A stretch of DNA of 9,828 nucleotides from Candidatus Gastranaerophilales bacterium (GTDB lineage: Bacteria > Cyanobacteriota > Vampirovibrionia > Gastranaerophilales > Gastranaerophilaceae): positions 1 through 9,828 of the forward strand of contig CALUTA010000047.1 of the NCBI GenBank assembly GCA_944323585.1, in the 5' to 3' direction. The notes under the pieces are model-generated. The model was not told the DNA's origin and made no database searches. It saw nothing but the letters and a program-made list of their open reading frames with translations. Made by a program: the position numbers and the translations under genes. Below are positions 1-5,609 of this stretch, piece after piece. The stretch's first letter is position 1. Every line of letters begins with the position of its first letter.

Positions 1-369
1 TTTGTTGTAAGCGGACTTGTACAGGACATCACACACCTGCTTGTGTTCGTAATTTTTCTGATACTCGGAATTAACTTTATAACCGAAGCTTTTATGGAAA
101 AGCCGGAAGAAAAAGAAACATGCCTTGATTTGAAATGCCTGCTGATGCTTGGAATTGCTACAAGTATTGACGCTCTTGGCGCAGGGGCAAGTTTGAGATT
201 TAGTGAAACAAGTTTTTGGGCCCCTGTTATAGTAATTGGAGCCATGTCATTTTTAATGTCTTTATTCGGATTCTGGTTTGGACATTTCTTTAAAAATTTT
301 CCGTCAAAGTTTTTGGAGATTGCAGGCGGTGTAATCCTTATTATTCTTGCCATTAAGGCTTTATTTTAA
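1..369 (+). CDS. mntP: Manganese efflux pump MntP, C-terminal part (5' end outside window)
   Basis: The frame is open from base 1 to the TAA at 367-369 and gives 122 residues, so the gene begins upstream of the window; the GTG at 43 is internal. MntP is a small inner-membrane protein of about 190 residues that exports Mn2+, built from two repeats of three helices. The visible part carries the end of the first repeat (a hydrophobic helix followed by an acidic, lysine-rich loop, residues 33-45) and the whole second repeat. The second repeat shows the family motif TSIDALGAG (residues 54-62; Asp57 corresponds to the conserved membrane Asp), then a glycine-rich helix pair ending EIAGGVILI near the C-terminus. 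Alignment by memory with E. coli MntP is continuous and the C-terminal end coincides. No clear hairpin terminator follows. Family call is firm; metal specificity is from family knowledge. Confidence 0.88.
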   Translation, partial: FVVSGLVQDITHLLVFVIFLILGINFITEAFMEKPEEKETCLDLKCLLMLGIATSIDALGAGASLRFSETSFWAPVIVIGAMSFLMSLFGFWFGHFFKNFPSKFLEIAGGVILIILAIKALF

Positions 370-432
370 CCGGAAAAAGCATGCCTCAAAATAAAAAACT
401 GCGCAATCTTTTACAATTCTTAATAAAAATTT

Positions 433-490
433 AAATCATGGAAATGCATGTCAGGAGCATGATTTCATGGTTTAAAACACGCAAACCATG
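433..490. repeat. Two abutting perfect inverted repeats (REP/BIME-like or structured RNA)
   Basis: AAATCATG (433-440) is perfectly complementary to CATGATTT (458-465), with a 17-base loop. Starting at the very next base, CATGGTTT (466-473) is perfectly complementary to AAACCATG (483-490), with a 9-base loop. All four arms are related 8-mers differing at one position (T/C), so alternative pairings between the two hairpins are possible. No T-run follows, so this is not an intrinsic terminator. It could be a repetitive extragenic element, a regulatory RNA structure or a DNA-binding site. The repeats are seen directly; their role is unknown. Confidence 0.6.
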
Positions 491-563
491 TTAGAGATTA
501 GTTCTTGAGGATGTTGACCCGCCAAAACCCGCACAATGCAGAAGCCACAGGGTTTCGTTACAA

Positions 564-579
564 ATGTTAATATTCACAT
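564..579. promoter_or_regulatory. Imperfect 16-bp palindrome, candidate operator
   Basis: ATGTTAAT followed directly by ATTCACAT; the two half-sites agree at 7 of 8 positions when one is reverse-complemented. The site ends 9 bases before the -35 box of the promoter at 589-616, so its centre is near -51 of the predicted start. The 5-4-5 arrangement TGTTA-N4-TCACA resembles the geometry of CRP/FNR-superfamily sites, but the match is not to a specific known consensus. An activator site is the most natural guess. Confidence 0.3.
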
Positions 580-588
580 GTTGTGCCC

Positions 589-616
589 TTGAAAAAATCC
601 CCTTATTTCCTATAAT
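589..616 (+). promoter_or_regulatory. Sigma70-type promoter for the small cysteine-rich protein
   Basis: -35 box TTGAAA (589-594; consensus TTGACA, 5 of 6), 16-base spacer, perfect -10 TATAAT (611-616). Predicted transcription start near 623, giving a leader of about 100 bases before the TTG at 723. This is one of the best promoter matches in the window. Confidence 0.65.
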
Positions 617-622
617 GTAATT

Positions 623-722
623 AAGAGGTGGTCAAAAGACCGCAAGGGGTGGAGAAAACAGCCTTTATAACCGGCTGAAAACTTCGCTATTGTTGTAGAT
701 TGAAGTTTGGAGATAGTATAAA
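623..722 (+). other. Structured 5' leader of the small cysteine-rich gene
   Basis: Hairpin 1: 628-633 pairs with 638-643 (GTGGTC/GACCGC, one U-G wobble) around an AAAA loop. Hairpin 2: CAGCC (659-663) pairs with GGCTG (673-677). A purine-rich strand (646-658) lies between them. The Shine-Dalgarno GGAGA (709-713) lies downstream, outside both hairpins. A leader this long is unusual here, since the other promoters in the window give leaders of about 0-25 bases. It could be a cis-regulatory RNA, but I could not match it to a known riboswitch. Confidence 0.3.
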
Positions 723-944
723 TTGTTTAGAAGTAGAGATATGGGTAGGGCAGTTGCTGTCAGAAGATGGACGCCGACTGCATTAGAGTGTTACAAACGC
801 GGCTGCAATTGTGAAGGCTGCTTTTATAAAGATTTTTTCAGCGGCTCGTCGCAAAAATGCCAGATGAAAGCATCAGTTCTTGAATTGGTAAGGGTTATCG
901 GAACTCCTAATGTTGAGTTGCAGCAGTTCATCCTTGAAGATTAA
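723..944 (+). CDS. Small cysteine-rich protein of unknown function (73 aa)
   Basis: Function not recognised. The start is chosen at TTG 723 because GGAGA (709-713) sits 9 bases upstream; the in-frame ATG at 741 would leave this site 27 bases away and has no good site of its own. Counting from the TTG, a basic N-terminus (residues 1-15) is followed by Trp16-Thr-Pro and a tight cysteine cluster, Cys23-x4-Cys28-x-Cys30-x2-Cys33, with a fifth Cys at 46 in the motif QKCQMK. The C-terminal part (VLELVRVIGTP) looks like an amphipathic helix. Such spacing suggests a bound metal (Zn or an iron-sulfur cluster), and the basic start could contact nucleic acid; both are inference. It has no membrane segment. 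The gene has its own strong promoter and stands alone, with hpf transcribed separately downstream. Reading frame, promoter and ribosome site together make it a real gene; the role is open. Confidence 0.72.
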   Translation: MFRSRDMGRAVAVRRWTPTALECYKRGCNCEGCFYKDFFSGSSQKCQMKASVLELVRVIGTPNVELQQFILED

Positions 945-999
945 TTAATCTGCCTGTCAAAATTTGTTAAATATACATTACCGAAATGCTCATTTACCC

Positions 1000-1028
1000 T
1001 TTAAAAAAAATCAATCTTATGTTATACT
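1000..1028 (+). promoter_or_regulatory. hpf promoter
   Basis: -35 TTTAAA (1000-1005; 4 of 6), 17-base spacer, -10 TATACT (1023-1028; 5 of 6). The predicted start near 1035 leaves a leader of roughly 22 bases containing the strong Shine-Dalgarno AGGAGG (1046-1051), 5 bases before the ATG at 1057. Confidence 0.55.
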
Positions 1029-1043
1029 GTATAAGCAGTATAA
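1022..1043. promoter_or_regulatory. Perfect 8-bp inverted repeat across the hpf -10 box
   Basis: TTATACTG (1022-1029) and CAGTATAA (1036-1043) are perfectly complementary with a 6-base centre. The left arm contains the -10 box and the right arm lies at the predicted start site and early leader. A repressor bound here would block RNA polymerase, which would fit a gene switched on only in stationary phase or stress. The symmetry is seen directly; the operator role is inference. Confidence 0.4.
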
Positions 1044-1056
1044 ATAGGAGGGTCAG

Positions 1057-1416
1057 ATGCACATACACGTTAATGGAAGAAACATTGAGATTACTGATGC
1101 AATCAAGGCTTATGTAAAGGAGAAAATAGGCAAAGTTGCAGCACATTATGATCAAATTCAAGGTATTGAAGCTGTTTTATCGGTAATCAAAAATCCGGCA
1201 GCATCAGATAAGCATGTTGCGGAAGTTTTGTGCAAAACCAACAACGGTACAATTAAGCTTGAAGAAGCTGCAGAATCAATGTATGCAAGTATTGATTTGC
1301 TTGCCGACAAACTTGCCAGACAGATTAAAAAATTGAAAGAAAAAAATTCAGGTTTCGACAATTCTTCAATCAGAACAGATGTTGTTGAAGAAGCAGCAGA
1401 AGCCGTTGAGGAATAG
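1057..1416 (+). CDS. hpf: Ribosome hibernation-promoting factor, short form (HPF/RaiA family)
   Basis: A 119-residue protein that would bind the decoding region of the 30S subunit in idle cells, blocking tRNA and mRNA and protecting ribosomes. The N-terminal 95 residues have the family layout: opening strand MHIHVNGRNIEIT, helix DAIKAYVKEKIGKVAAHYD, middle strands, then IKLEEAAESMYASIDLLADKL leading into a basic end (ARQIKKLKEK, residues about 87-97). This corresponds to the beta-alpha-beta-beta-beta-alpha fold. The last 22 residues are acidic (VVEEAAEAVEE). Long HPF proteins (about 180-190 aa) carry a C-terminal dimerisation domain that is absent here, so 100S dimers would need another factor. 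The start is firm: AGGAGG lies 5 bases before the ATG. Monocistronic: own promoter with a palindrome, and a strong terminator 20 bases after the stop. Family call is firm; the hpf versus raiA name is less so. Confidence 0.9.
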   Translation: MHIHVNGRNIEITDAIKAYVKEKIGKVAAHYDQIQGIEAVLSVIKNPAASDKHVAEVLCKTNNGTIKLEEAAESMYASIDLLADKLARQIKKLKEKNSGFDNSSIRTDVVEEAAEAVEE

Positions 1417-1436
1417 AAAATTTAAAAATTAACGAC

Positions 1437-1467
1437 AAAAATCTCCGGTTTGAGCCGGAGATTTTTT
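1437..1467. terminator. Bidirectional intrinsic terminator between hpf and rnhC
   Basis: ATCTCCGG (1441-1448), loop TTTGAG (1449-1454), CCGGAGAT (1455-1462): a perfect 8-bp GC-rich stem, extended by four A-T pairs to 12 bp. It is followed by a T-run on the plus strand (1462-1467) and, because of the A-run at 1437-1441, also on the minus strand. It ends both hpf and the convergent rnhC/PBP transcript. Confidence 0.9.
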
Positions 1468-1493
1468 ATTGCTCTGTTTCTTGATTGTTTAGG

Positions 1494-2132
1494 CTAGACT
1501 TCTTTGTATGTTTTAAAGTGGGTTTTACAAACTTCATCCAGCCGGTTTCTGCCGTATTTTTCGATAAAAACTTTCGCCGCATCTTTGACCTGCGAAGCAC
1601 AGCCTTTGGGGAATTTTATCCCGAATTCAGCTTCCATTGCGGCAATTTTATGAACAAAAGCAGCTCTTGCAAGAATTGAGGCAGCGGCAACGGCAACATC
1701 ACTTTCGGCTCTTACCATCTGTTCAAGTCTTATAGCCTGCCCTTTTTTCATCAAAGCCGATTTTATCAGGCTTTCGTCGCCAAACTGGTCGGAAAGTGCA
1801 TATTCACATTCATTTTTTTCAAGAATATTCTCAATTGCCCTTGCATGCCCCCAGGCAAGAAGTCTGTTTAAATTTTTTATATTTCCGTAAAGTTCGTTAT
1901 ATCTTTTGTTTGAAATAACTATAACCGTATGAGGCGTGACGGCTTTAATTTTTGATTCTAATTCAAGAATTTTTTTGTCCGTAATCTTTTTGCTGTCCTT
2001 AATCCCTAAGGAAGCAAACAATTCTGCATTTTTTTCATCAACAAGAACCCCTGCAACGCAAAGCGGGCCGAAAAAATCGCCCTTACCGGATTCATCAACA
2101 CCTATATGCGGTATAAAAACATTTTCACTCAT
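1494..2132 (-). CDS. rnhC: Ribonuclease HIII catalytic domain, without the N-terminal substrate-binding domain
   Basis: Cleaves the RNA strand of RNA/DNA hybrids (R-loops, primers) in the cytoplasm. The 212 residues open almost directly with GVDESGKGDFFGPL (residues 11-24), the HIII version of the type 2 RNase H motif (HII enzymes have GRG). The four metal-binding acids are visible: Asp13, Glu14, Asp115 (in SDQF) and Asp145 (in ESDVAVAAASILAR). Their spacing fits known RNase HIII enzymes. Also typical is SNKRYNELY...NLNRLLAWGHARAIEN (74-101). Family members are usually about 300 residues with a TBP-like hybrid-binding domain first; that domain is missing. The upstream reading frame belongs to the PBP gene, so it is not an overlooked N-terminus. 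The ATG shares its A with the PBP stop (TAATG), and GGAGAG (2147-2142) lies 9 bases upstream, so translation is probably coupled. No RNase HII gene is visible in the window. Confidence 0.9.
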   Translation of the reverse strand: MSENVFIPHIGVDESGKGDFFGPLCVAGVLVDEKNAELFASLGIKDSKKITDKKILELESKIKAVTPHTVIVISNKRYNELYGNIKNLNRLLAWGHARAIENILEKNECEYALSDQFGDESLIKSALMKKGQAIRLEQMVRAESDVAVAAASILARAAFVHKIAAMEAEFGIKFPKGCASQVKDAAKVFIEKYGRNRLDEVCKTHFKTYKEV

Positions 2133-4312
2133 TAATGCAAACTCTCCGGAACTGCCATTGGAATCGGCACAGGTGCTGTCTGAACCTGCTGAATCGGCTG
2201 CGCAGGAGGTGTCTGCTGCGCGGCAGGAGGAACAGGAGCCTGCTCCTGCTGTTTGTTTTTTGCATCCTGATTTTGCTTAAAGTTTTTGATTATATCTGCG
2301 GGAGTTTTGGCGGGTTTGGATTCTTGAATATCATCTGGATTCTGGTTTTCCTGAGGTGCTTCGGCTTGTTCAGGCATTTCTTCCTCTTCCGGAGGTTTTG
2401 GGGCTGCTTTAGGCTTCACATCCAAAAGCTGAACTTCCGGATAATCAAAATCCGCATTTTTATATGGTGCAGTTGCAACTTTCATTATATCACGCCAGAT
2501 AAGAGCAGGAACCGTACCGCCTTGAACGGCTTTTGTGTTAATTGTATTGTCATCATTTCCGACCCATACACCTGTTACAACATTAGGTGTATAGCCTATA
2601 AAGCTTGCGTCTTTGTAATCGTCAGTAGTACCAGTTTTGCCTGCGGCAGGTTTTCCTATATTGGCTGCCGCACCTGTACCGCCTTTAATTACGTTTTTAA
2701 GCATTGCTGTCATAACTGCTGCTGTATTATAGCTCAACTGATGTGATTTTCTTACCTGAGGTGCTCTGTAAACGACTTTGCCTCTGGAAGTTTCGACACT
2801 TTCGATTGCATAAGGCTCTACAATATACCCGCCGTTTGCAAATGCTCCGTAAGCTCTTGTAATTTCGTATAACTTTGTGCCGTTTGACCCGAGTGCAATT
2901 GTGTAATCGTATTCAAGCGGAGTCGTTATGCCTAGAACTCTTACTATCTGAATTACGGAACGGATGCCGACTTCCTTAATCAAACGTGCGGCGCAGACAT
3001 TTGAAGACACCATTAAGGCTTTATGAAGCGGGATTTTGCCTCTGTACTTGTTTCCGTAGTTATGAGGCGACCAACCGCCAAGGGTTACCGGCGCATCTTC
3101 TATTAAGTCGTTCGGATTAATGCCCTTTTCAATTGCTGCGGCATAAACAAACGGTTTAAAAGCAGAACCGGCCGGTCTGATGGCCTGAACACGGTCGTAC
3201 TGGCTCTGTGTATAATCTTTTCCGCCTGCATAAGCAAGAATTCTGCCGTCTACAGGACTGAATGAAAATACTGCGGCCTGCTGGTTTTTACCTTTCAAGC
3301 CATAGGCATTCATGTTCTTAATTATTGCTTCATTTGCGGCTTTCTGGGCATTGTAATCAAGTGTTGTTACAACTTTATATCCGCCTTGTGAAATGTCTGT
3401 TTCGTCAAAACCGAGTTTTTCCAGTTCCGCAAGCACAAGATCGCAAAAATAAGGAGCTTTATTGGTTGTATAATACCTAGGCATTGCGCTTAATTTTACT
3501 TTTGCTTCTTTTGCGTTTTCATATTGTTCTTTTGTAATGAATTTCATTTTATACATTCTCAAAAGAACCTGATTACGTCTTTGGATTGCCAGATCAAGGT
3601 TGTTGAACGGAGAATATACGGAAGGTGCCTGCGGAAGCCCAGCAATCAAAGCAAGTTCCGGAAGTGAAAGCTGTTTAAGTTTTTTATTAAAGTAGATTTC
3701 AGCAGCACCTTCAACCCCGTATGCGCCGGAGCCAAGGTAAACATTATTCATATACATTTCCAAAATCTGGTCTTTGGAAATTGTTTTTTCAATTCTTGCT
3801 GCAATAACAAGCTCTTTTAACTTTCTGTCAAAAGTTTTTTCGTTTGAAAGAAACAAAATTCTTGCAAGCTGCTGTGTAATTGTACTTGCGCCCTGAACAA
3901 GCTTGCGGGCAAGAAGGTTTTGCACGGTTGATCTTGCAAGTCCGTAGATATCGTATCCGTGATGTTTGTAAAAGTTTTTGTCTTCTGTAGCAATGAGTGC
4001 GTTAATAAAATCCTGGGGGACATCTTTCATCTCTACACGGGAGTATGTGTATGCAGTGAAAGTCTTGATAATTTCGCCGTCATGGGCATGGAATTTTGTA
4101 ACAATATTAGGTTTAAATCCGTTCAAATTTTCAATAGGCGGAAGAGATGACAGGTACAGGTTAAACGAAACGCAGCCTGCCAGAACAAATGCCACACCGA
4201 GAATACATGTTATTTTTACTGCTTTAAAAAATTTGTTTTCTTTTTTTATCATATTTTTTCTTGCGGCTGCTTTGGCCGATGTTTCCGAGTCAGTCCTTCT
4301 TATTCTAACCAT
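2132..4312 (-). CDS. Class A penicillin-binding protein 1A (glycosyltransferase/transpeptidase)
   Basis: A 726-residue bifunctional enzyme that polymerises lipid II into glycan strands and cross-links peptides on the outer face of the inner membrane. Order of parts: basic cytosolic start (1-31); one membrane helix (about 33-55); GT51 glycosyltransferase with catalytic Glu110 in TEDKNFYKHHG and GASTITQQLAR (141-151); linker; transpeptidase with SAFK (nucleophile Ser383, Lys386), SSN (436-438) and KTG (559-561). From about residue 630 a disordered tail rich in Pro, Gln and Glu runs to the end; similar tails occur in PBP1A-type proteins. A weak GGAA precedes the ATG; Met21 is an alternative start. 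First gene of a two-gene minus-strand operon with rnhC. Divergent from the YkgJ gene across 123 bases. Domain call is certain; mrcA/ponA naming is not assigned because these differ by lineage. Confidence 0.95.
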   Translation of the reverse strand: MVRIRRTDSETSAKAAARKNMIKKENKFFKAVKITCILGVAFVLAGCVSFNLYLSSLPPIENLNGFKPNIVTKFHAHDGEIIKTFTAYTYSRVEMKDVPQDFINALIATEDKNFYKHHGYDIYGLARSTVQNLLARKLVQGASTITQQLARILFLSNEKTFDRKLKELVIAARIEKTISKDQILEMYMNNVYLGSGAYGVEGAAEIYFNKKLKQLSLPELALIAGLPQAPSVYSPFNNLDLAIQRRNQVLLRMYKMKFITKEQYENAKEAKVKLSAMPRYYTTNKAPYFCDLVLAELEKLGFDETDISQGGYKVVTTLDYNAQKAANEAIIKNMNAYGLKGKNQQAAVFSFSPVDGRILAYAGGKDYTQSQYDRVQAIRPAGSAFKPFVYAAAIEKGINPNDLIEDAPVTLGGWSPHNYGNKYRGKIPLHKALMVSSNVCAARLIKEVGIRSVIQIVRVLGITTPLEYDYTIALGSNGTKLYEITRAYGAFANGGYIVEPYAIESVETSRGKVVYRAPQVRKSHQLSYNTAAVMTAMLKNVIKGGTGAAANIGKPAAGKTGTTDDYKDASFIGYTPNVVTGVWVGNDDNTINTKAVQGGTVPALIWRDIMKVATAPYKNADFDYPEVQLLDVKPKAAPKPPEEEEMPEQAEAPQENQNPDDIQESKPAKTPADIIKNFKQNQDAKNKQQEQAPVPPAAQQTPPAQPIQQVQTAPVPIPMAVPESLH

Positions 4313-4422
4313 TTTTATTCCGTTAAATAGCCCTTTTTACAATTAATTTAAAAGTGTTATTCCATTACTAAACAATTTTAGTATAAAATATATATAAGGG
4401 CAAGTTTTTCAACAATTCGGGA

Positions 4423-4428
4423 TATAAT
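4423..4428 (+). promoter_or_regulatory. Perfect -10 box 7 bases before the YkgJ-family start codon
   Basis: TATAAT (4423-4428) preceded by CGGGA. The usual start, about 7 bases downstream, falls at 4435-4436, exactly at the ATG. No good -35 box is visible at 16-18 bases, and no Shine-Dalgarno exists between this box and the gene. This predicts a leaderless transcript. Confidence 0.5.
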
Positions 4429-4435
4429 ATTAAGT

Positions 4436-4837
4436 ATGTTTGACTTTATAGTTTCAATGATAAACGAAATAAGATCTTACTTTGTACCTGAAAAAATAGT
4501 TTATGAGGTTACCGGAGAGTGCAAAAAATGCGGGAAATGCTGTAATTATATGTACAGTGTTGACACTTATACTGAAAAAGAATTTAAAATAATGCAATTT
4601 TTATTTCCGAAATACAGAAGATTTTACATTAAAGGGAAAGACGAATACGGAAACTTTATTTTTGCGTGCAAGCTTGTGACACCGGAGGGTTTGTGTTCGG
4701 ATTACAAAAACCGGCCTGCAATGTGCAGAAATTATCCGGTGAAGCGGATTTATTATCCTGCAAAACTTCATGAAGGATGCGGATACAAGGTTAATATCAA
4801 AACTTTTGAAGATTACCTGAAAAAAGATAAAACTTAA
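4436..4837 (+). CDS. YkgJ-family cysteine-cluster (metal-binding) protein
   Basis: 133 residues with the YkgJ/CxxCxxCC family pattern: GECKKCGKCC (Cys29, Cys32, Cys35, Cys36), then Cys78, Cys87 in LCSDYKNRPAMCRNYP (Cys97), and a late Cys115. The family is annotated as zinc- or iron-chelating; its biochemical role is mostly unknown. It is distantly like flagellin N-methylase FliB, but this short form carries only the cysteine domain. No signal peptide; the first 16 residues form a mildly hydrophobic helix that could lie on the membrane. The start is fixed by a -10 box only 7 bases upstream and no upstream alternative; there is no Shine-Dalgarno. The carbonic anhydrase gene follows 39 bases later on the same strand and may be co-transcribed, since no hairpin terminator separates them. 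Family call is good; function is unknown. Confidence 0.85.
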   Translation: MFDFIVSMINEIRSYFVPEKIVYEVTGECKKCGKCCNYMYSVDTYTEKEFKIMQFLFPKYRRFYIKGKDEYGNFIFACKLVTPEGLCSDYKNRPAMCRNYPVKRIYYPAKLHEGCGYKVNIKTFEDYLKKDKT

Positions 4838-4876
4838 CAATTTGCAAGGAAGCTTTTTTTATATAAAAATGAAGTT

Positions 4877-5482
4877 ATGGAAAATAATTTTAAATTACCG
4901 GAAAACATTATACCTTCTGCAAAGGCCGAATTGGAGAAGCTTTTCAACGGCAACATAAATTTTGTAAACGGCACGCCGACGACAAAAAATATTTCACTTG
5001 AAACATTGCAAAAATATGCGTTTCATCAGGAACCTTATGCGTGTGTTCTGACCTGCTCGGACTCAAGGGTTGTGCCGGAGATAATTTTTGACTGCGGAAT
5101 CGGAGAAATTTTTGTTGTAAGGGTTGCGGGTATGACGACAGGGCCCAATGTTGTTGAAAGCGTTGAATATGCCGTCAAAAAACTCGGTGTTCCGCTTTTG
5201 ATACTGCTGGGGCACGACGACTGCGGGGTTATGAAATACGCAAAAGAGCATTATCCTGAACCTATGAAGGAATTTTCGTCGATTTTAAAGTGTGTTTATC
5301 CTGTTCTGGACAAGAAAGAAGATATAACCTGCCATAACTTTTTCGCACAGGAGCACACAAAATGGGTTGAAGATTACTTGATGAAACATTCTGTAATCGT
5401 AAATCAGGCAGTTAAGGATCATAATTTGTATATTGCAAAATGTCATTTTGATCATTCAACAGGTTTTGTAAATTTAATATAA
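4877..5482 (+). CDS. Beta-class carbonic anhydrase
   Basis: Interconverts CO2 and bicarbonate in the cytoplasm, supplying bicarbonate for carboxylases such as acetyl-CoA carboxylase. The 201 residues show the full beta-class signature: CSDSR (Cys60, Asp62, Arg64), then VVRVAGMTTGPNVVESVEYAV (80-100), then GHDDCG (His113, Cys116). Cys60, His113 and Cys116 are the zinc ligands, and Asp62/Arg64 form the active-site dyad. Length is normal and there is no export signal. The ATG at 4877 follows a weak GAAG; an out-of-frame ATG lies 8 bases earlier. Sits 39 bases after the YkgJ gene and 127 bases before the first acyl carrier gene, which has its own promoter, so it is not clearly part of the downstream operon. 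A link to malonyl-CoA supply for polyene synthesis is possible but only inference. Confidence 0.93.
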   Translation: MENNFKLPENIIPSAKAELEKLFNGNINFVNGTPTTKNISLETLQKYAFHQEPYACVLTCSDSRVVPEIIFDCGIGEIFVVRVAGMTTGPNVVESVEYAVKKLGVPLLILLGHDDCGVMKYAKEHYPEPMKEFSSILKCVYPVLDKKEDITCHNFFAQEHTKWVEDYLMKHSVIVNQAVKDHNLYIAKCHFDHSTGFVNLI

Positions 5483-5561
5483 AAAGCACACATATAAAAC
5501 ATATGCAGCAAAACAAGTGATTTGCCTTTAGTTTTAGACATTATAACACCTACGCATTTAT

Positions 5562-5590
5562 TTGACTTTATACATAAGTTAGATTATTAT
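5562..5590 (+). promoter_or_regulatory. Promoter of the polyene-type operon
   Basis: -35 TTGACT (5562-5567; 5 of 6), 17-base spacer, -10 TATTAT (5585-5590; 5 of 6). The predicted start is near 5597, at the first base of the Shine-Dalgarno GGAAGGAAG (5597-5605), giving a leader of about 13 bases. Because the ATG at 5589 lies inside the -10 box, it cannot be on this transcript; the real start is the ATG at 5610. Confidence 0.7.
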
Positions 5591-5609
5591 GTTTTTGGAA
5601 GGAAGAAAA

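Larger units (their letters stand above)
370..722. other. 353-base intergenic region with inverted repeats, promoter and structured leader
   Basis: No long ORF on either strand. From left to right it holds an AT-rich stretch after mntP; two abutting perfect inverted repeats (433-490); a possible pseudoknot formed by 525-530 with 550-555 and 531-536 with 581-586; a 16-bp imperfect palindrome (564-579); a strong sigma70-like promoter (589-616); and a leader of about 100 bases with two small hairpins before the TTG start at 723. An 18-codon ORF (438-494) spans the inverted repeats but has no ribosome binding site. I do not recognise any known RNA family here. Confidence 0.6.

Noticed and set aside
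433..490. Rho-independent terminator for mntP.
   Set aside because: AT-rich stems, a long first loop and no T-run after either hairpin on the plus strand.
623..722. c-di-GMP (GEMM) riboswitch, because of a GACCGCAAG stretch in the leader.
   Set aside because: The rest of the conserved core, including the second helix and the tetraloop receptor, is missing.
1494..2132. Annotation as RNase HII (rnhB), because of the short length.
   Set aside because: The opening motif is DESGKG with FFGPL, as in HIII; HII has DE-GRG. The spacing of the four acids also fits HIII.
2135..2746. A 203-codon plus-strand ORF opposite the PBP1A gene.
   Set aside because: It is a shadow of the PBP frame: Cys/Arg/Leu-rich translation with no domain, no ribosome site, and full overlap with a certain gene. 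The same holds for the plus-strand frames at 1485-1679, 1936-2280 and 3959-4346.
4165..4200. Lipobox-like LAGC at residues 44-47 of the PBP, suggesting a lipoprotein.
   Set aside because: The hydrophobic helix continues for several residues after the Cys, and class A PBPs are anchored by this helix. A lipobox Cys would be followed by a polar segment.
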